47,197 nucleotides of DNA from a virus. The translations under genes were made by a program, and so were the position numbers. Positions 37,766-44,943 of this stretch are shown here, in pieces. The stretch is from IMG/VR virus record IMGVR_UViG_3300032116_000353, positions 1 through 47,197 of that record. One strand, 5' to 3'. Every line of letters starts with the position of its first letter. The first letter of the stretch is position 1. Below the pieces are notes generated by a model. The model ran no database searches and was not told the origin of the DNA. It saw only the letters and a program-made list of their open reading frames with translations.

Positions 37766-40377
37766 GTACGTCTTCTCCTAACGGCCTTCATATCTCCAGT
37801 TGGCGCTCCGCCACCTGTACTGCCACCTCTTGTTGTGCCTCCAGTAGTAGTTGTTGCCGCTGCAACTGCCGCTGCGTTAATAGCAGCACCTGCTGCAACC
37901 ACAGTTGCTACAACAGTCTTTGTTGCTTCTTCACGTTCTTCTTCTGACATATCAGCGCCAATACTTCCCAATGCAAGAAGAACTTGACCTGGGTCTTCAA
38001 ATATGGCGCCAATTAATTCAGAAGGATTTTCAATAAGTGTTAGGGCCGCTGCAACTTCTGCAGTAATGATAACTTCATTACCGTCTTCATCTGTTCTAAC
38101 ATCAACAGGCGTTTCTGGTGGCAGGTCTTCAAACTTAATTCCAGCCTCTATTAGAGTCTCTACGGATACAGCCTCACCTGGGGCTAACTCAGCAACAATG
38201 GCTGTGACAACTGCCTCTTTTTCTTCGGCTGTTAATTTGCCGTCAGCAAGTGCATTCGAGATAACGGTTTCTGGTGTAGGCTCTGGGGTACTTGGTTCAA
38301 CGATAGGAGTATCTTGTGATTCTTCAGACTGATTTTCTTGCTCTTGGCTGTCTTGTTCTGGCTCTTCTGATTCTTCAGAAGGGGGTGCGTCCTCAGAGTC
38401 CTCGCTTTCGTCAGTTTCTTCGGGCGATGTGGGCTCTGACTCTTCTTCTGTGGGGGTCGGCTCTGTTTCTGTATCTGAATCAGTAGGCTCTTCTGATGGC
38501 TCCTCACTGGGCGTATCATCGTCTTCAGATTCAGTTGGAGGATTGTCTGTACTCTCTTCATTCTCTGAGGCAGGCTCATCTTCAGGAGACTCCTCTGAGT
38601 CCTCTTCCTGATTTTCTGTTTCCTCTTCAGAAGACTCTTCAGGATTCTCTGGAGCAACTTCAGGTTCTTCAGGGTCCTCTTCTTCCGTCACAGGAGGCTC
38701 AGGCTCTGGTTCGGGTTGCGGTACAACGGGCTCTGGTTGAGGTTGAGGCTCAGGTTGAGGTTCTGGAACCGGGGCAGGTTCAGGATTTGGATTGGTTGGC
38801 GCAGGGTCGGTTGACGGAGTTGTAGGTTCAGGTTGTGGTGTTGGCTGTGGTTCAGGATTAGGAGTTGGTTGAGGTGAAGGTTCGGGTTGTGGTGTTGGCT
38901 GTGGTTGCGGCTCTGGCTGCGGCTGTGGTGTTGGTTCTGGTTGCGGTGCGGGAGTTGGCTCAGGTGTTGGAGTCGGCGGAGTTTGAGGAATCGGAGTTTG
39001 AAGAACTGTAACAGCAGTCTCTACTTTTTCTACCGCAGTATTTGCTAAAGCATTTGCAGTAGCAAGTGTTGTTGCTGCTGTTTCTTGGGCCGCAGCAATA
39101 GTCTCATTAGTTACATTTGTCATTGCTTGAACTGATTGACCTGCAGTTTCACGCACGCCTGTTCGAGGCCCATTCCAAAGATTGGTTGTGTTTCCAGAAA
39201 TAGTTCCAATACCAGTCCATTCACCAGTACTTGGGTTTACAGTCATCTTCCAGTTAATGTTAGTTAAAGGCCCATTAGGGTCTGCAAATTTATGTAGTGT
39301 CCAATCAACTTCTAAGGTTGTTTCTGTTGTAGTAACAACTGTAGATGCTCCTGGTCCTGCATTTTGGTAGTCACTTGCAAAAACAGAGATATTTGGAGCG
39401 TTGGGAAAATCCCACCAGTTGTAGTCTCCAGTGCCAAAGGTAATTGTGGCTTTAGAAGTTACAAAAATTTGACTGTTTGGTCCTTGACCGTTGTATACAA
39501 CGTCACCCATCTTTATATCAAAAGGTGTTTCAATTTTAGTAGCAGCGTCATACATGACTGGAAGAGTTGTTGTTGTGACTGTGGGCGTTTGTGGAGCAAC
39601 AGGTGCTACATAGCCATCAGTTGTATAAACTTTTGTATTTTCTGGAGCATCTAAAAGAGCGTTAACAGTAGCCTGTGCAGCAACAGCAGTAACCGTGGCA
39701 CTTTCTGCTACAGTGATAGCAGTTTGAGCCTCAACAACTTGAGTAGTAGCAGCGCTTTGTTGTTCAGGACTTGAGGCTGCAATTGCTGTATTTAGCGTTA
39801 CAGTTGCTGTTTCAATTTTTTCTTGAACGGAGGTTACAGTTGGAGTTTCTGGGGTCGTGGCAGGGGTGGGTGTGGTCGTTGTACTGTCTGTTGACGGGGT
39901 GGGTTGTGGGCTGGCTTCAGACGAGGGAGCCGTTGATTCGGAAGGTGAAGGCTCTGGAGTCGGTGATTGAGTTGGACTCGGCTCAGAAGATGGAGCGGGT
40001 GTTGGCGCTGGAGTCGAGGTCTCGGTTGGAGTCGGAGAAGGTTCAGGAGTTGGAGTCGGAGTTGAAGTGGAAGCAGGCGAAGATTCTGGCGTTGGAGTTG
40101 GACTTGGAGCGGGCTCAGTCGAAGTGGATGTGGAAGGAGTAGGAGATGGAGCAGGTTCTGTGGTTTCTGCTGGGGCTGGGCCTAGGTCTGGCTCTGGACT
40201 TTGTATTGGTGAAGGTGATGCTTCGCTCGGTGTTGGAGAGGGTGTCGGTTCTGGAGCAGGCTCGCTCGCGTGCGCAGGAGAAAATATTAGAAGAAGATAA
40301 ATAAAACCTGCACCAATTAAGAAAGATAAGCGACTAAGAAGACCAGATTGTTCTGCGGATGCACGCAGTAAATTCAA
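37762..40377 (-). CDS. Secreted 871-aa Pro-rich and Glu-rich low-complexity protein
   Basis: A signal peptide spans about residues 1-38 (LSFLIGAGFIYLLLIFSPAH, cleavage after AHA). Then come a PTP/PSP-rich stretch to about 180, an Ala-rich helical segment, a folded domain at about 265-410 with TITFGTGDYNWWDFPNAPNI, a second PEP/PQP-rich stretch, a very acidic EEPEE/SEESE region (about 555-710) and a C-terminal helical domain. A hydrophobic AATKTVVATVVAAGAAIN-type helix follows, and the protein ends RRRRT. The hydrophobic helix plus arginines suggests a membrane anchor with the rest outside. The TTG start has GAGGGG five bases upstream. It resembles bacterial surface proteins rather than phage proteins. 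Function is unknown. Confidence 0.6.
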   Translation of the reverse strand: MNLLRASAEQSGLLSRLSFLIGAGFIYLLLIFSPAHASEPAPEPTPSPTPSEASPSPIQSPEPDLGPAPAETTEPAPSPTPSTSTSTEPAPSPTPTPESSPASTSTPTPTPEPSPTPTETSTPAPTPAPSSEPSPTQSPTPEPSPSESTAPSSEASPQPTPSTDSTTTTPTPATTPETPTVTSVQEKIETATVTLNTAIAASSPEQQSAATTQVVEAQTAITVAESATVTAVAAQATVNALLDAPENTKVYTTDGYVAPVAPQTPTVTTTTLPVMYDAATKIETPFDIKMGDVVYNGQGPNSQIFVTSKATITFGTGDYNWWDFPNAPNISVFASDYQNAGPGASTVVTTTETTLEVDWTLHKFADPNGPLTNINWKMTVNPSTGEWTGIGTISGNTTNLWNGPRTGVRETAGQSVQAMTNVTNETIAAAQETAATTLATANALANTAVEKVETAVTVLQTPIPQTPPTPTPEPTPAPQPEPTPQPQPEPQPQPTPQPEPSPQPTPNPEPQPTPQPEPTTPSTDPAPTNPNPEPAPVPEPQPEPQPQPEPVVPQPEPEPEPPVTEEEDPEEPEVAPENPEESSEEETENQEEDSEESPEDEPASENEESTDNPPTESEDDDTPSEEPSEEPTDSDTETEPTPTEEESEPTSPEETDESEDSEDAPPSEESEEPEQDSQEQENQSEESQDTPIVEPSTPEPTPETVISNALADGKLTAEEKEAVVTAIVAELAPGEAVSVETLIEAGIKFEDLPPETPVDVRTDEDGNEVIITAEVAAALTLIENPSELIGAIFEDPGQVLLALGSIGADMSEEEREEATKTVVATVVAAGAAINAAAVAAATTTTGGTTRGGSTGGGAPTGDMKAVRRRRT

Positions 40378-40416
40378 GAAACCCCTCGGAATCCTTTTGT
40401 ACCCCTCAGGTATTGA

Positions 40417-40647
40417 TTATACTGGTTTCCAATTTCTTCGCACTATAAATTTAGAAGCAACATTTTGTGAATTAACAGATTCACCTTGTACACCTCTGCC
40501 ACGGTTTGACCATGACACAACACTTGGTTCTGCTTTTGATTTGTAACCTAAGTTTGCATTGTAACCAAAGTGTTGTTTAATTCCACGACGTTGATTAACA
40601 CGTAGTGTTTGTCTCTGCATTTTGGGAGAACCAAATACTTCATCCAT
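40417..40647 (-). CDS. 76-aa basic protein of unknown function
   Basis: From ATG 40647, which overlaps the previous stop (TGATG) and has AGGAG eight bases upstream, the product begins MDEVFGSPKMQRQTLRVNQR and ends SKFIVRRNWKPV. It is basic and Asn/Ser-rich with little predicted structure. No family is recognised. It immediately precedes the long secreted protein. Confidence 0.5.
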   Translation of the reverse strand: MDEVFGSPKMQRQTLRVNQRRGIKQHFGYNANLGYKSKAEPSVVSWSNRGRGVQGESVNSQNVASKFIVRRNWKPV

Positions 40648-41003
40648 CAACTTACTCCTGCCGCTCCATTGAATGTTGTGCCACCAATTCCCATAGTATC
40701 TGCAGCAGTTGCTGTCTTCTTTGAGTTACTCATCTTCTTTGGTGGATTAGGGACTTCACTTCTAACATCGCCAGAGCCCATTGCTCCAATCATGTTTGGG
40801 TAGTTACCATACCAATATCCGGCACCTGTATATCCTGATTCTTTTTTTCGTCCAAATCTACGCATCTGTTGTGCTTCAACATTTGGCATCATATTAAACT
40901 GAGAAGCCAATCCACTTACTCGTGGACCAATGCTGTATCGACCATAGGTGCCTTTTACTCCGCCCATCATGCCAACGCCAACTCTATAGAGATTGCTTGC
41001 CAT
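40647..41003 (-). CDS. 118-aa Gly/Met/Asn-rich protein of unknown function
   Basis: From ATG 41003 the product begins MASNLYRVGVGMMGGVKGTY and contains GYTGAGYWYGNYPNMIGAMG. It is Gly- and Tyr-rich, probably disordered or a surface-associated protein. I prefer 41003 over an upstream in-frame start because it overlaps the preceding stop by only 20 bases and keeps spacing similar to its neighbours. No family is recognised. Confidence 0.5.
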   Translation of the reverse strand: MASNLYRVGVGMMGGVKGTYGRYSIGPRVSGLASQFNMMPNVEAQQMRRFGRKKESGYTGAGYWYGNYPNMIGAMGSGDVRSEVPNPPKKMSNSKKTATAADTMGIGGTTFNGAAGVS

Positions 41004-41193
41004 AATTAAACACACCTTCTGGGTCGTAGACCTCAATAGATTTTAAAACTAAAGAGGTAGCAACTTTGCGAGCATGATGCCCACAAAAATACAACTCTCC
41101 AGTTAATAGCGTTGCACGAACCATTGCTGCCGCTCCACACTTGTCACATCTATCCTGAGCGGTTAGAGGTGCTCTTGTGTCGATAGCGGTCAC
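40984..41193 (-). CDS. DUF7455-like zinc-ribbon protein
   Basis: The product has 69 residues: APLTAQDRCDKCGAAAMVRA, then LLTGELYFCGHHARKVATSL. L-T-A-x-D-R-C-D-(R/K)-C-G-A-x-A, a hairpin and L-x-F-C-x-H-H match the DUF7455 zinc-ribbon domain common in Actinobacteria. The metal ligands are two C-x-x-C cysteines, a third cysteine and a histidine. It follows the endolysin gene with a single shared base. It may be captured from a host and could act in transcription, by inference. Confidence 0.75.
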   Translation of the reverse strand: MTAIDTRAPLTAQDRCDKCGAAAMVRATLLTGELYFCGHHARKVATSLVLKSIEVYDPEGVFNYGKQSL

Positions 41194-41765
41194 TACAGAG
41201 GTCGCTTACACTCACTACAGACCTTGGCTTCAGCAGCAGGTGCTGCAGCCTCAGTCTTTGCCGCTCCTTTAAACTTTGGACGACCAAAACCTACAATTGA
41301 GATTTGTACATTGGCCTTGTTCTTTTTGTAAGCACGAAGTTTCTTTACAACTTCTCCACCATTACGCTGTGATTTCTTTGGGTCGCCAGAAGTGTTGCCT
41401 TCAATGCACCAGACAGTGCCATCTTCATTATCTTTGATAACAATACCTACGTGACTAATCCTCTCAACACCATCTCCAGGGAAATCAAAATACGCAATAT
41501 CTCCTGGTTCTGGGTCGCAAATCTGTGCGTCGTACCAACGACCTGCTTTCTTAAATGCTGCAGCGCCACCTGGTGTATAGACAGTATTAGGAACTTTCAC
41601 TCCAGCCTTGTCTGCACACCACATAACGAAACTTCCACACCATGGTTGAAAGTTAGCCTTAGTAAAGGCGCCATACTTTGTTTCGTTATCTTTTGGACCT
41701 TCAATAGTTCCAATTTCTTCTTTGGCAATCTCAATAAGTTTTGCCGCTGTTCCCATGTCTGCCAT
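41193..41765 (-). CDS. CHAP-domain endolysin
   Basis: From ATG 41765 (TAATG overlap with the membrane protein gene) the product has 190 residues. FQPWCGSFVMWCADKAGV holds the catalytic Cys43, ERISHVGIVI holds His105 and EGNTSG completes the CHAP core. CHAP enzymes are cysteine amidases or endopeptidases that cut peptidoglycan. A short C-terminal tail with C-x-E-C may be a zinc hook for wall binding. Its neighbours upstream are a two-span membrane protein and a lipoprotein, together forming a lysis cassette. Confidence 0.85.
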   Translation of the reverse strand: MADMGTAAKLIEIAKEEIGTIEGPKDNETKYGAFTKANFQPWCGSFVMWCADKAGVKVPNTVYTPGGAAAFKKAGRWYDAQICDPEPGDIAYFDFPGDGVERISHVGIVIKDNEDGTVWCIEGNTSGDPKKSQRNGGEVVKKLRAYKKNKANVQISIVGFGRPKFKGAAKTEAAAPAAEAKVCSECKRPL

Positions 41766-42154
41766 TAGTCTTTGTCCCATTCTTCGTCAATGTCTTGTTC
41801 TTCTGGCATTTGAGCATTGTCTTTTCCAGTTGGTTCTGGTTCAGTAGGTGTTGGTTCAACTGCTACTGGTGCCTCTGGTTCTTCTTCTGAACTAATGGCA
41901 GATGATGAACTATCAGAGCCACTCTTTCCAATCAAGAGTCCAGCCAATGTTCCAGTAATAAAGGTTGCTACGCTACCCAACACATTGAAGAACATCTTGT
42001 CATTCTCTGACTGAGCGCCAATTGGTTGGGTTACAAATATAAGAGCGTAAAGAATTCCCATTGTTGTAAACAAAAGGATTGTCCCAAGAACAATGCCAAG
42101 AATAAATTTAAGGCGAGCGTCTAGGTCAGATGGTGTTAGTCGTTGTTTACTCAT
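41765..42154 (-). CDS. Two-span membrane protein, holin candidate, with acidic tail
   Basis: From ATG 42154 the product has 129 residues. It contains spans ILGIVLGTILLFTTMGILYA and FFNVLGSVATFITGTLAGLL, then a Ser-rich and Glu/Pro-rich tail ending EEWDKD. A soluble N-terminus, two spans and a charged C-terminus directly before the endolysin gene is the classic holin position. The long acidic tail is unusual. Start overlaps the preceding stop by eight bases (ATGAGTAA). Confidence 0.65.
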   Translation of the reverse strand: MSKQRLTPSDLDARLKFILGIVLGTILLFTTMGILYALIFVTQPIGAQSENDKMFFNVLGSVATFITGTLAGLLIGKSGSDSSSSAISSEEEPEAPVAVEPTPTEPEPTGKDNAQMPEEQDIDEEWDKD

Positions 42155-42395
42155 TAGTTGTTTCCTCAATTGGTTCGTCAGTTGTTGTCACGTCTGTATT
42201 AATAAGGTCCTTTGTACATGTGCCAGTTGCTTCGCAGATGGGCGGATTGCACTCCGCCTTCTCCCAATTAGCAGGGTCCTGGCATGGGTAACGGTAGTGC
42301 CCATCATACCCACAGCCTGAAAGAAGGGCTGTTAAAGCCACTGCAATAGGAATTAGTTTTAGCACAGACCAATTATCAGTCCTGTTGGATGCCAA
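42147..42395 (-). CDS. Small phage lipoprotein (GCGYDG motif)
   Basis: The product has 82 residues: a hydrophobic signal with a lipobox (AVALTALLSGC), then GYDGHYRYPCQDPANWEKAE, CNPPICEATGTCTKDLI and an acidic tail. Cys after L-S-G should be lipidated. C-G-Y-D-G-x-x-R-Y-P-C-Q-x-x-x-N-W-x-x-x-x-C-x-P-P-x-C is a motif I recall from lipoproteins of cyanophages and other myoviruses near lysis genes. The five later cysteines may form disulfides. An in-frame GTG at 42365 would give a shorter signal and is possible. Confidence 0.7.
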   Translation of the reverse strand: MASNRTDNWSVLKLIPIAVALTALLSGCGYDGHYRYPCQDPANWEKAECNPPICEATGTCTKDLINTDVTTTDEPIEETTNE

Positions 42396-42639
42396 GTCTT
42401 TCTAAGTACTTCTCTTTTTCGGTCATCAGGTAATCTTCTAGGCGCTTGTACTGCTCTTGAGCCTTCTCTTCCGTTGCCTTTACCTGTTCTTCTGTTAACT
42501 CACCCATGGCATCCTTAAATGACTCTAATGCTAAGTCCAAATTGGTCTTTGCAAGGGCAGCATTAAGTTGTGCCTGCTCCCATAAAAATTCTGCGTGTTC
42601 GATTCTTCTTTGCTTTCTCTTATCCTGTGTTTTAGACAT
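42376..42639 (-). CDS. 87-aa coiled-coil protein
   Basis: The product is nearly all helix: MSKTQDKRKQRRIEHAEFLW, then LAKTNLDLALESFKDAMGEL and a Glu/Lys-rich end with YLMTEKEKYLERLGIQQ. Heptads suggest a coiled coil. It overlaps the nuclease gene by eight bases and the lipoprotein gene by 20. The function could be structural or lysis-related; no family is recognised. Confidence 0.5.
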   Translation of the reverse strand: MSKTQDKRKQRRIEHAEFLWEQAQLNAALAKTNLDLALESFKDAMGELTEEQVKATEEKAQEQYKRLEDYLMTEKEKYLERLGIQQD

Positions 42640-43138
42640 GAATTTCCTCTGGTATCGAGTCGTTAAACTCGGTTAGCGGAATTCTCCATGAACCTTCTGG
42701 TGCATACTTCCATTCGTCTCGCTGTACATCTTCCATACGAAGCCAACCATACACCTCTACCTCTGAGTAGTAGTCACGGTCAAGTACGCGTGCGCCCACG
42801 AGAAGGCGACCAGGCTTTATATCTTTAGGAAAGACTGGAATCTCATCACGGGTTCTAACGCTCTTTACTTCAACATGCGCACCAACATCAGGAATATGTT
42901 GGCGATAGACATGCTCTTCATTTGGATAGAACGGAAATGTTAGTGGCATCTTATAAAGTTTGGCTACAGCATACTCTGCAACGATAGTTCTAACGTTTGC
43001 TGCAATCTCTGGTTCCAGTTTAAACTTATTATCACCTGCATAGTTTGGGCGGTCAACACTGCCCCACTTCATCATCCAACGATTTAAAGCAATATCTGCA
43101 CAGGCGCGTACTTCTTCTTTATTTAGGTTAACAATCAT
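42632..43138 (-). CDS. PD-(D/E)XK-like nuclease
   Basis: The product has 168 residues. It contains RTIVAEYAVAKLYKMPL (Glu55 on the first core helix), then DVGAHVEVKSVRTRDEI with Asp84, Glu90 and Lys92, the D-x(5)-E-x-K arrangement of PD-(D/E)XK nucleases, and a closing strand EVEVYGWLRMEDVQ. I recall similar stand-alone nucleases in many tailed phages, perhaps for recombination, host DNA attack or packaging repair. The ribosome site GGGG lies in the 3' arm of a hairpin (43140-43172), so translation may be controlled. Confidence 0.65.
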   Translation of the reverse strand: MIVNLNKEEVRACADIALNRWMMKWGSVDRPNYAGDNKFKLEPEIAANVRTIVAEYAVAKLYKMPLTFPFYPNEEHVYRQHIPDVGAHVEVKSVRTRDEIPVFPKDIKPGRLLVGARVLDRDYYSEVEVYGWLRMEDVQRDEWKYAPEGSWRIPLTEFNDSIPEEIHV

Positions 43139-43139
43139 A

Positions 43140-43172
43140 TAGGCCCCTACCTTTTGTGGAGGTAGGAGCCTA
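43140..43172 (-). promoter_or_regulatory. Hairpin that covers the nuclease ribosome site
   Basis: On the minus strand TAGGCTCCTACC pairs with GGTAGGGGCCTA (12 positions, one mismatch) around a nine-base loop. The AGGGG used as ribosome site for the nuclease start at 43138 lies in the 3' arm. The start codon follows two bases after the stem. No T-run follows, so translation control seems more likely than termination. Confidence 0.5.
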
Positions 43173-43189
43173 TCAGACGTTTTGGACTA

Positions 43190-44272
43190 CTAGATAGTCT
43201 TGAACTTAAACTTCTTAGCCATCTTGTTGTATGCCTTCTTGATGTCAGCAACAGCCTTTGTGAGGGCGGTCACTTGTGCAGTCAATTCGGCAATTGCTTT
43301 GTCAGAAGCAGCCTTGGCAACAGCAGCGTCAGCAGCAGCCTTATCGGCAGCGGCCTTAGCATCTGCAGCGGCTTTGGCAGCAGCAGCATCTGCAGCAGCC
43401 TTGGCAGTTGCAGCAGCAGCGGTTGCAATTGCAGCATCAGCAGCACGAGCCGTCTTTTCAGCGGCTAGGTCAGCCTTTGCTTTTGCAATGTCAGCAGCAA
43501 GACCTGCATTGATTGTTGCAAGGTCAGCAATATCAATAAATGCAGTCTTTGTTTTAGCGGCAGCAGCAAAGCCAGTCACATCAGTTGCAGTGACAGCAAG
43601 TGCTACAGCAGCACGTCCAGCAGTTGCTGGGAATGTTAGGGCGACTTCTGTTGTGCCGTCTGCTGCAGTAGCAGCGATAGTTCCAACAGTTAGACCAACA
43701 GCAGCAGCGGTTGGTGTTACGCCTGCAACAGCATTACCAAATGCATCGGTGACCTTTGCAATTACTTTTGTAGAGGAAGATGTATTAGCGCTAGCGGCTG
43801 GTTCAAATGCCAAGTTATAGGCTGCACCAGCAGTTCCCTTTACATAATAGATAAAGGAGTTGCCTTTGCTTGTGATAGTTACAGAGCCAAGAGCGGTTGT
43901 CTTTGTAAAGACATAGAAGTCAACGGTAGTTCCAGTTCCGGTGCTTACAGAGTATGAAGCAGCGCCTGCAGAGGCGGTTACTGGAGCAGTGGTGGTTGCA
44001 AGAGCAGGAACAATGAATGCGTTAACAGTAACTACTGAAACAACAGTTCCAGTTTCAATTCCAGTTAGTGCAAATTTAACAGCGTCTGCTGCATCTACAG
44101 AGTTATCTGCAGGAACAGTTACAGTTGCTGGTGTGTTAGCCACAGTAGCGGTTGTTACAGCAGTTCCATTTATAGACACTGCAATAGTTGGGACGTTTGC
44201 TGATGCTGGGGCTACTGAGAGGAAAGAACCTGCTAATGCTGCAGCAACTAGCAGAGATAGTTTCTTAATCAA
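43190..44272 (-). CDS. Secreted host-like surface-layer protein
   Basis: The product has 360 residues. A clear signal peptide KKLSLLVAAALAGSFLSVAP with an A-S-A site gives cleavage after residue 25. The body is Thr/Val/Ala-rich beta structure with Ig-like features (AKVTDAFGNAVAGVTPTA). From about 250 to 330 comes a long Ala/Lys/Asp coiled coil, ending KKAYNKMAKKFKFKTI. This architecture recalls abundant cell-surface proteins of freshwater actinobacteria; I know no phage virion family like it. The TTG start at 44272 has AAGGAG six bases upstream. The high alanine content, encoded by GCA-rich codons, stands out. Export to the host surface or a virion role are both possible. Confidence 0.65.
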   Translation of the reverse strand: MIKKLSLLVAAALAGSFLSVAPASANVPTIAVSINGTAVTTATVANTPATVTVPADNSVDAADAVKFALTGIETGTVVSVVTVNAFIVPALATTTAPVTASAGAASYSVSTGTGTTVDFYVFTKTTALGSVTITSKGNSFIYYVKGTAGAAYNLAFEPAASANTSSSTKVIAKVTDAFGNAVAGVTPTAAAVGLTVGTIAATAADGTTEVALTFPATAGRAAVALAVTATDVTGFAAAAKTKTAFIDIADLATINAGLAADIAKAKADLAAEKTARAADAAIATAAAATAKAAADAAAAKAAADAKAAADKAAADAAVAKAASDKAIAELTAQVTALTKAVADIKKAYNKMAKKFKFKTI

Positions 44273-44300
44273 GGAGTCTCCTTAGTTCGTGAATGAAAGA

Positions 44301-44327
44301 TGGGCAGTTTTTGCGTGCTCATGCCCA
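44301..44327 (-). terminator. Weak terminator or leader hairpin before the surface-layer-like gene
   Basis: TGGGCA and TGCCCA pair around a 15-base loop on the minus strand, followed by TCTTTC. It falls between the Hsp20 stop (44359) and the surface-layer-like start. The short stem and poor T-run make a partial terminator or leader element more likely than a strong stop. Confidence 0.35.
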
Positions 44328-44358
44328 GGAGCCTCTTATTAAATTGTGCTTGCGAAGG

Positions 44359-44853
44359 TTACTGGATATCTATGGTTCTTGGCTTCTTATGCTCAGGAAT
44401 TTCTCGTTCTAAGCGAATTGACAGGATTCCATCTCTCATTGAGGCTGAGATGACCTTAACGTCATCTGCCAGAGCGAAGTTCTGTTCAAAGTCACGAGCG
44501 GCTATACCTTTGTGAACATAGTCAGCGGCATCAGAATCCTTCTTACCTGTAACAGTAAGTTGATTCTCTTTGTAGACGATGTCGATGTCTTCTTTAGTGA
44601 AGCCAGCGGCAGCAATCTCGATTAGATAAGTCTCTTCGTCATCAATCTGGATAATGTTGTATGGGGGATACGTTGATTTGCTTGCATTACGCAACTCCTC
44701 AAGAAGTTGGAAGTGTCTGTCAAATCCGACAGTCCAAGAACTTAAGAATGGATTGAGAAGTTGAAATGGGTCGGTTGGTTTATTTACAGGGTTTCCGTAA
44801 TTGTAATCTGGATATTTTTTGTATTGCTTTTTAGATACTTCATAGGGTGTCAT
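44359..44853 (-). CDS. Hsp20 / alpha-crystallin small heat shock protein
   Basis: The product has 164 residues with an aromatic N-terminus (FQLLNPFLSSWTVGFDRHFQ). The alpha-crystallin domain follows: YNIIQIDDEETYLIEIAAAG, then FTKEDIDIVYKENQLTVTGK, and an A-x-x-x-G-I-L-S-I-R-L strand, seen here as SASMRDGILSIRLEREIPE. It ends with PRTIDIQ, an I-x-I-like tail. The family forms ATP-independent holdase oligomers; cyanophages and other phages carry them. AAGGAG precedes the ATG. It lies after the proteasome-like gene with a Crp-like palindrome in the gap, suggesting stress-linked control. Confidence 0.9.
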   Translation of the reverse strand: MTPYEVSKKQYKKYPDYNYGNPVNKPTDPFQLLNPFLSSWTVGFDRHFQLLEELRNASKSTYPPYNIIQIDDEETYLIEIAAAGFTKEDIDIVYKENQLTVTGKKDSDAADYVHKGIAARDFEQNFALADDVKVISASMRDGILSIRLEREIPEHKKPRTIDIQ

Positions 44854-44922
44854 AATCTCTCCTTAGACGAGACTAGGTTTAATGGCTCCCGAATGGCAAG
44901 CCATATAAGTAACAATAGCAGA

Positions 44923-44940
44923 CTGTGATTTATTTCACAG
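44923..44940. promoter_or_regulatory. Perfect Crp/GlxR-type palindrome
   Basis: The sequence CTGTGATTTATTTCACAG contains TGTGA-N6-TCACA, the exact consensus of Crp-family regulators including actinobacterial Crp/GlxR. It lies three bases after the proteasome-like stop codon and about 70 bases upstream of the Hsp20 ATG, a suitable operator position. As RNA it could also fold into a six-pair hairpin, but no T-run follows, so an operator reading is preferred. Confidence 0.5.
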
Positions 44941-44943
44941 AAG

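Noticed and set aside
39771-40300. Plus-strand frames opposite the Pro-rich secreted protein
   Set aside because: They are mirror products of PTP/PSP codons and show only Gly/Ser/Glu low complexity.
43200-43820. Long plus-strand frame opposite the surface-layer-like gene
   Set aside because: It is alanine-rich because the GCA/GCC codons of the real gene read as TGC/GGC complements; no start context and no recognisable domain. The minus-strand frame has a signal peptide and ribosome site.
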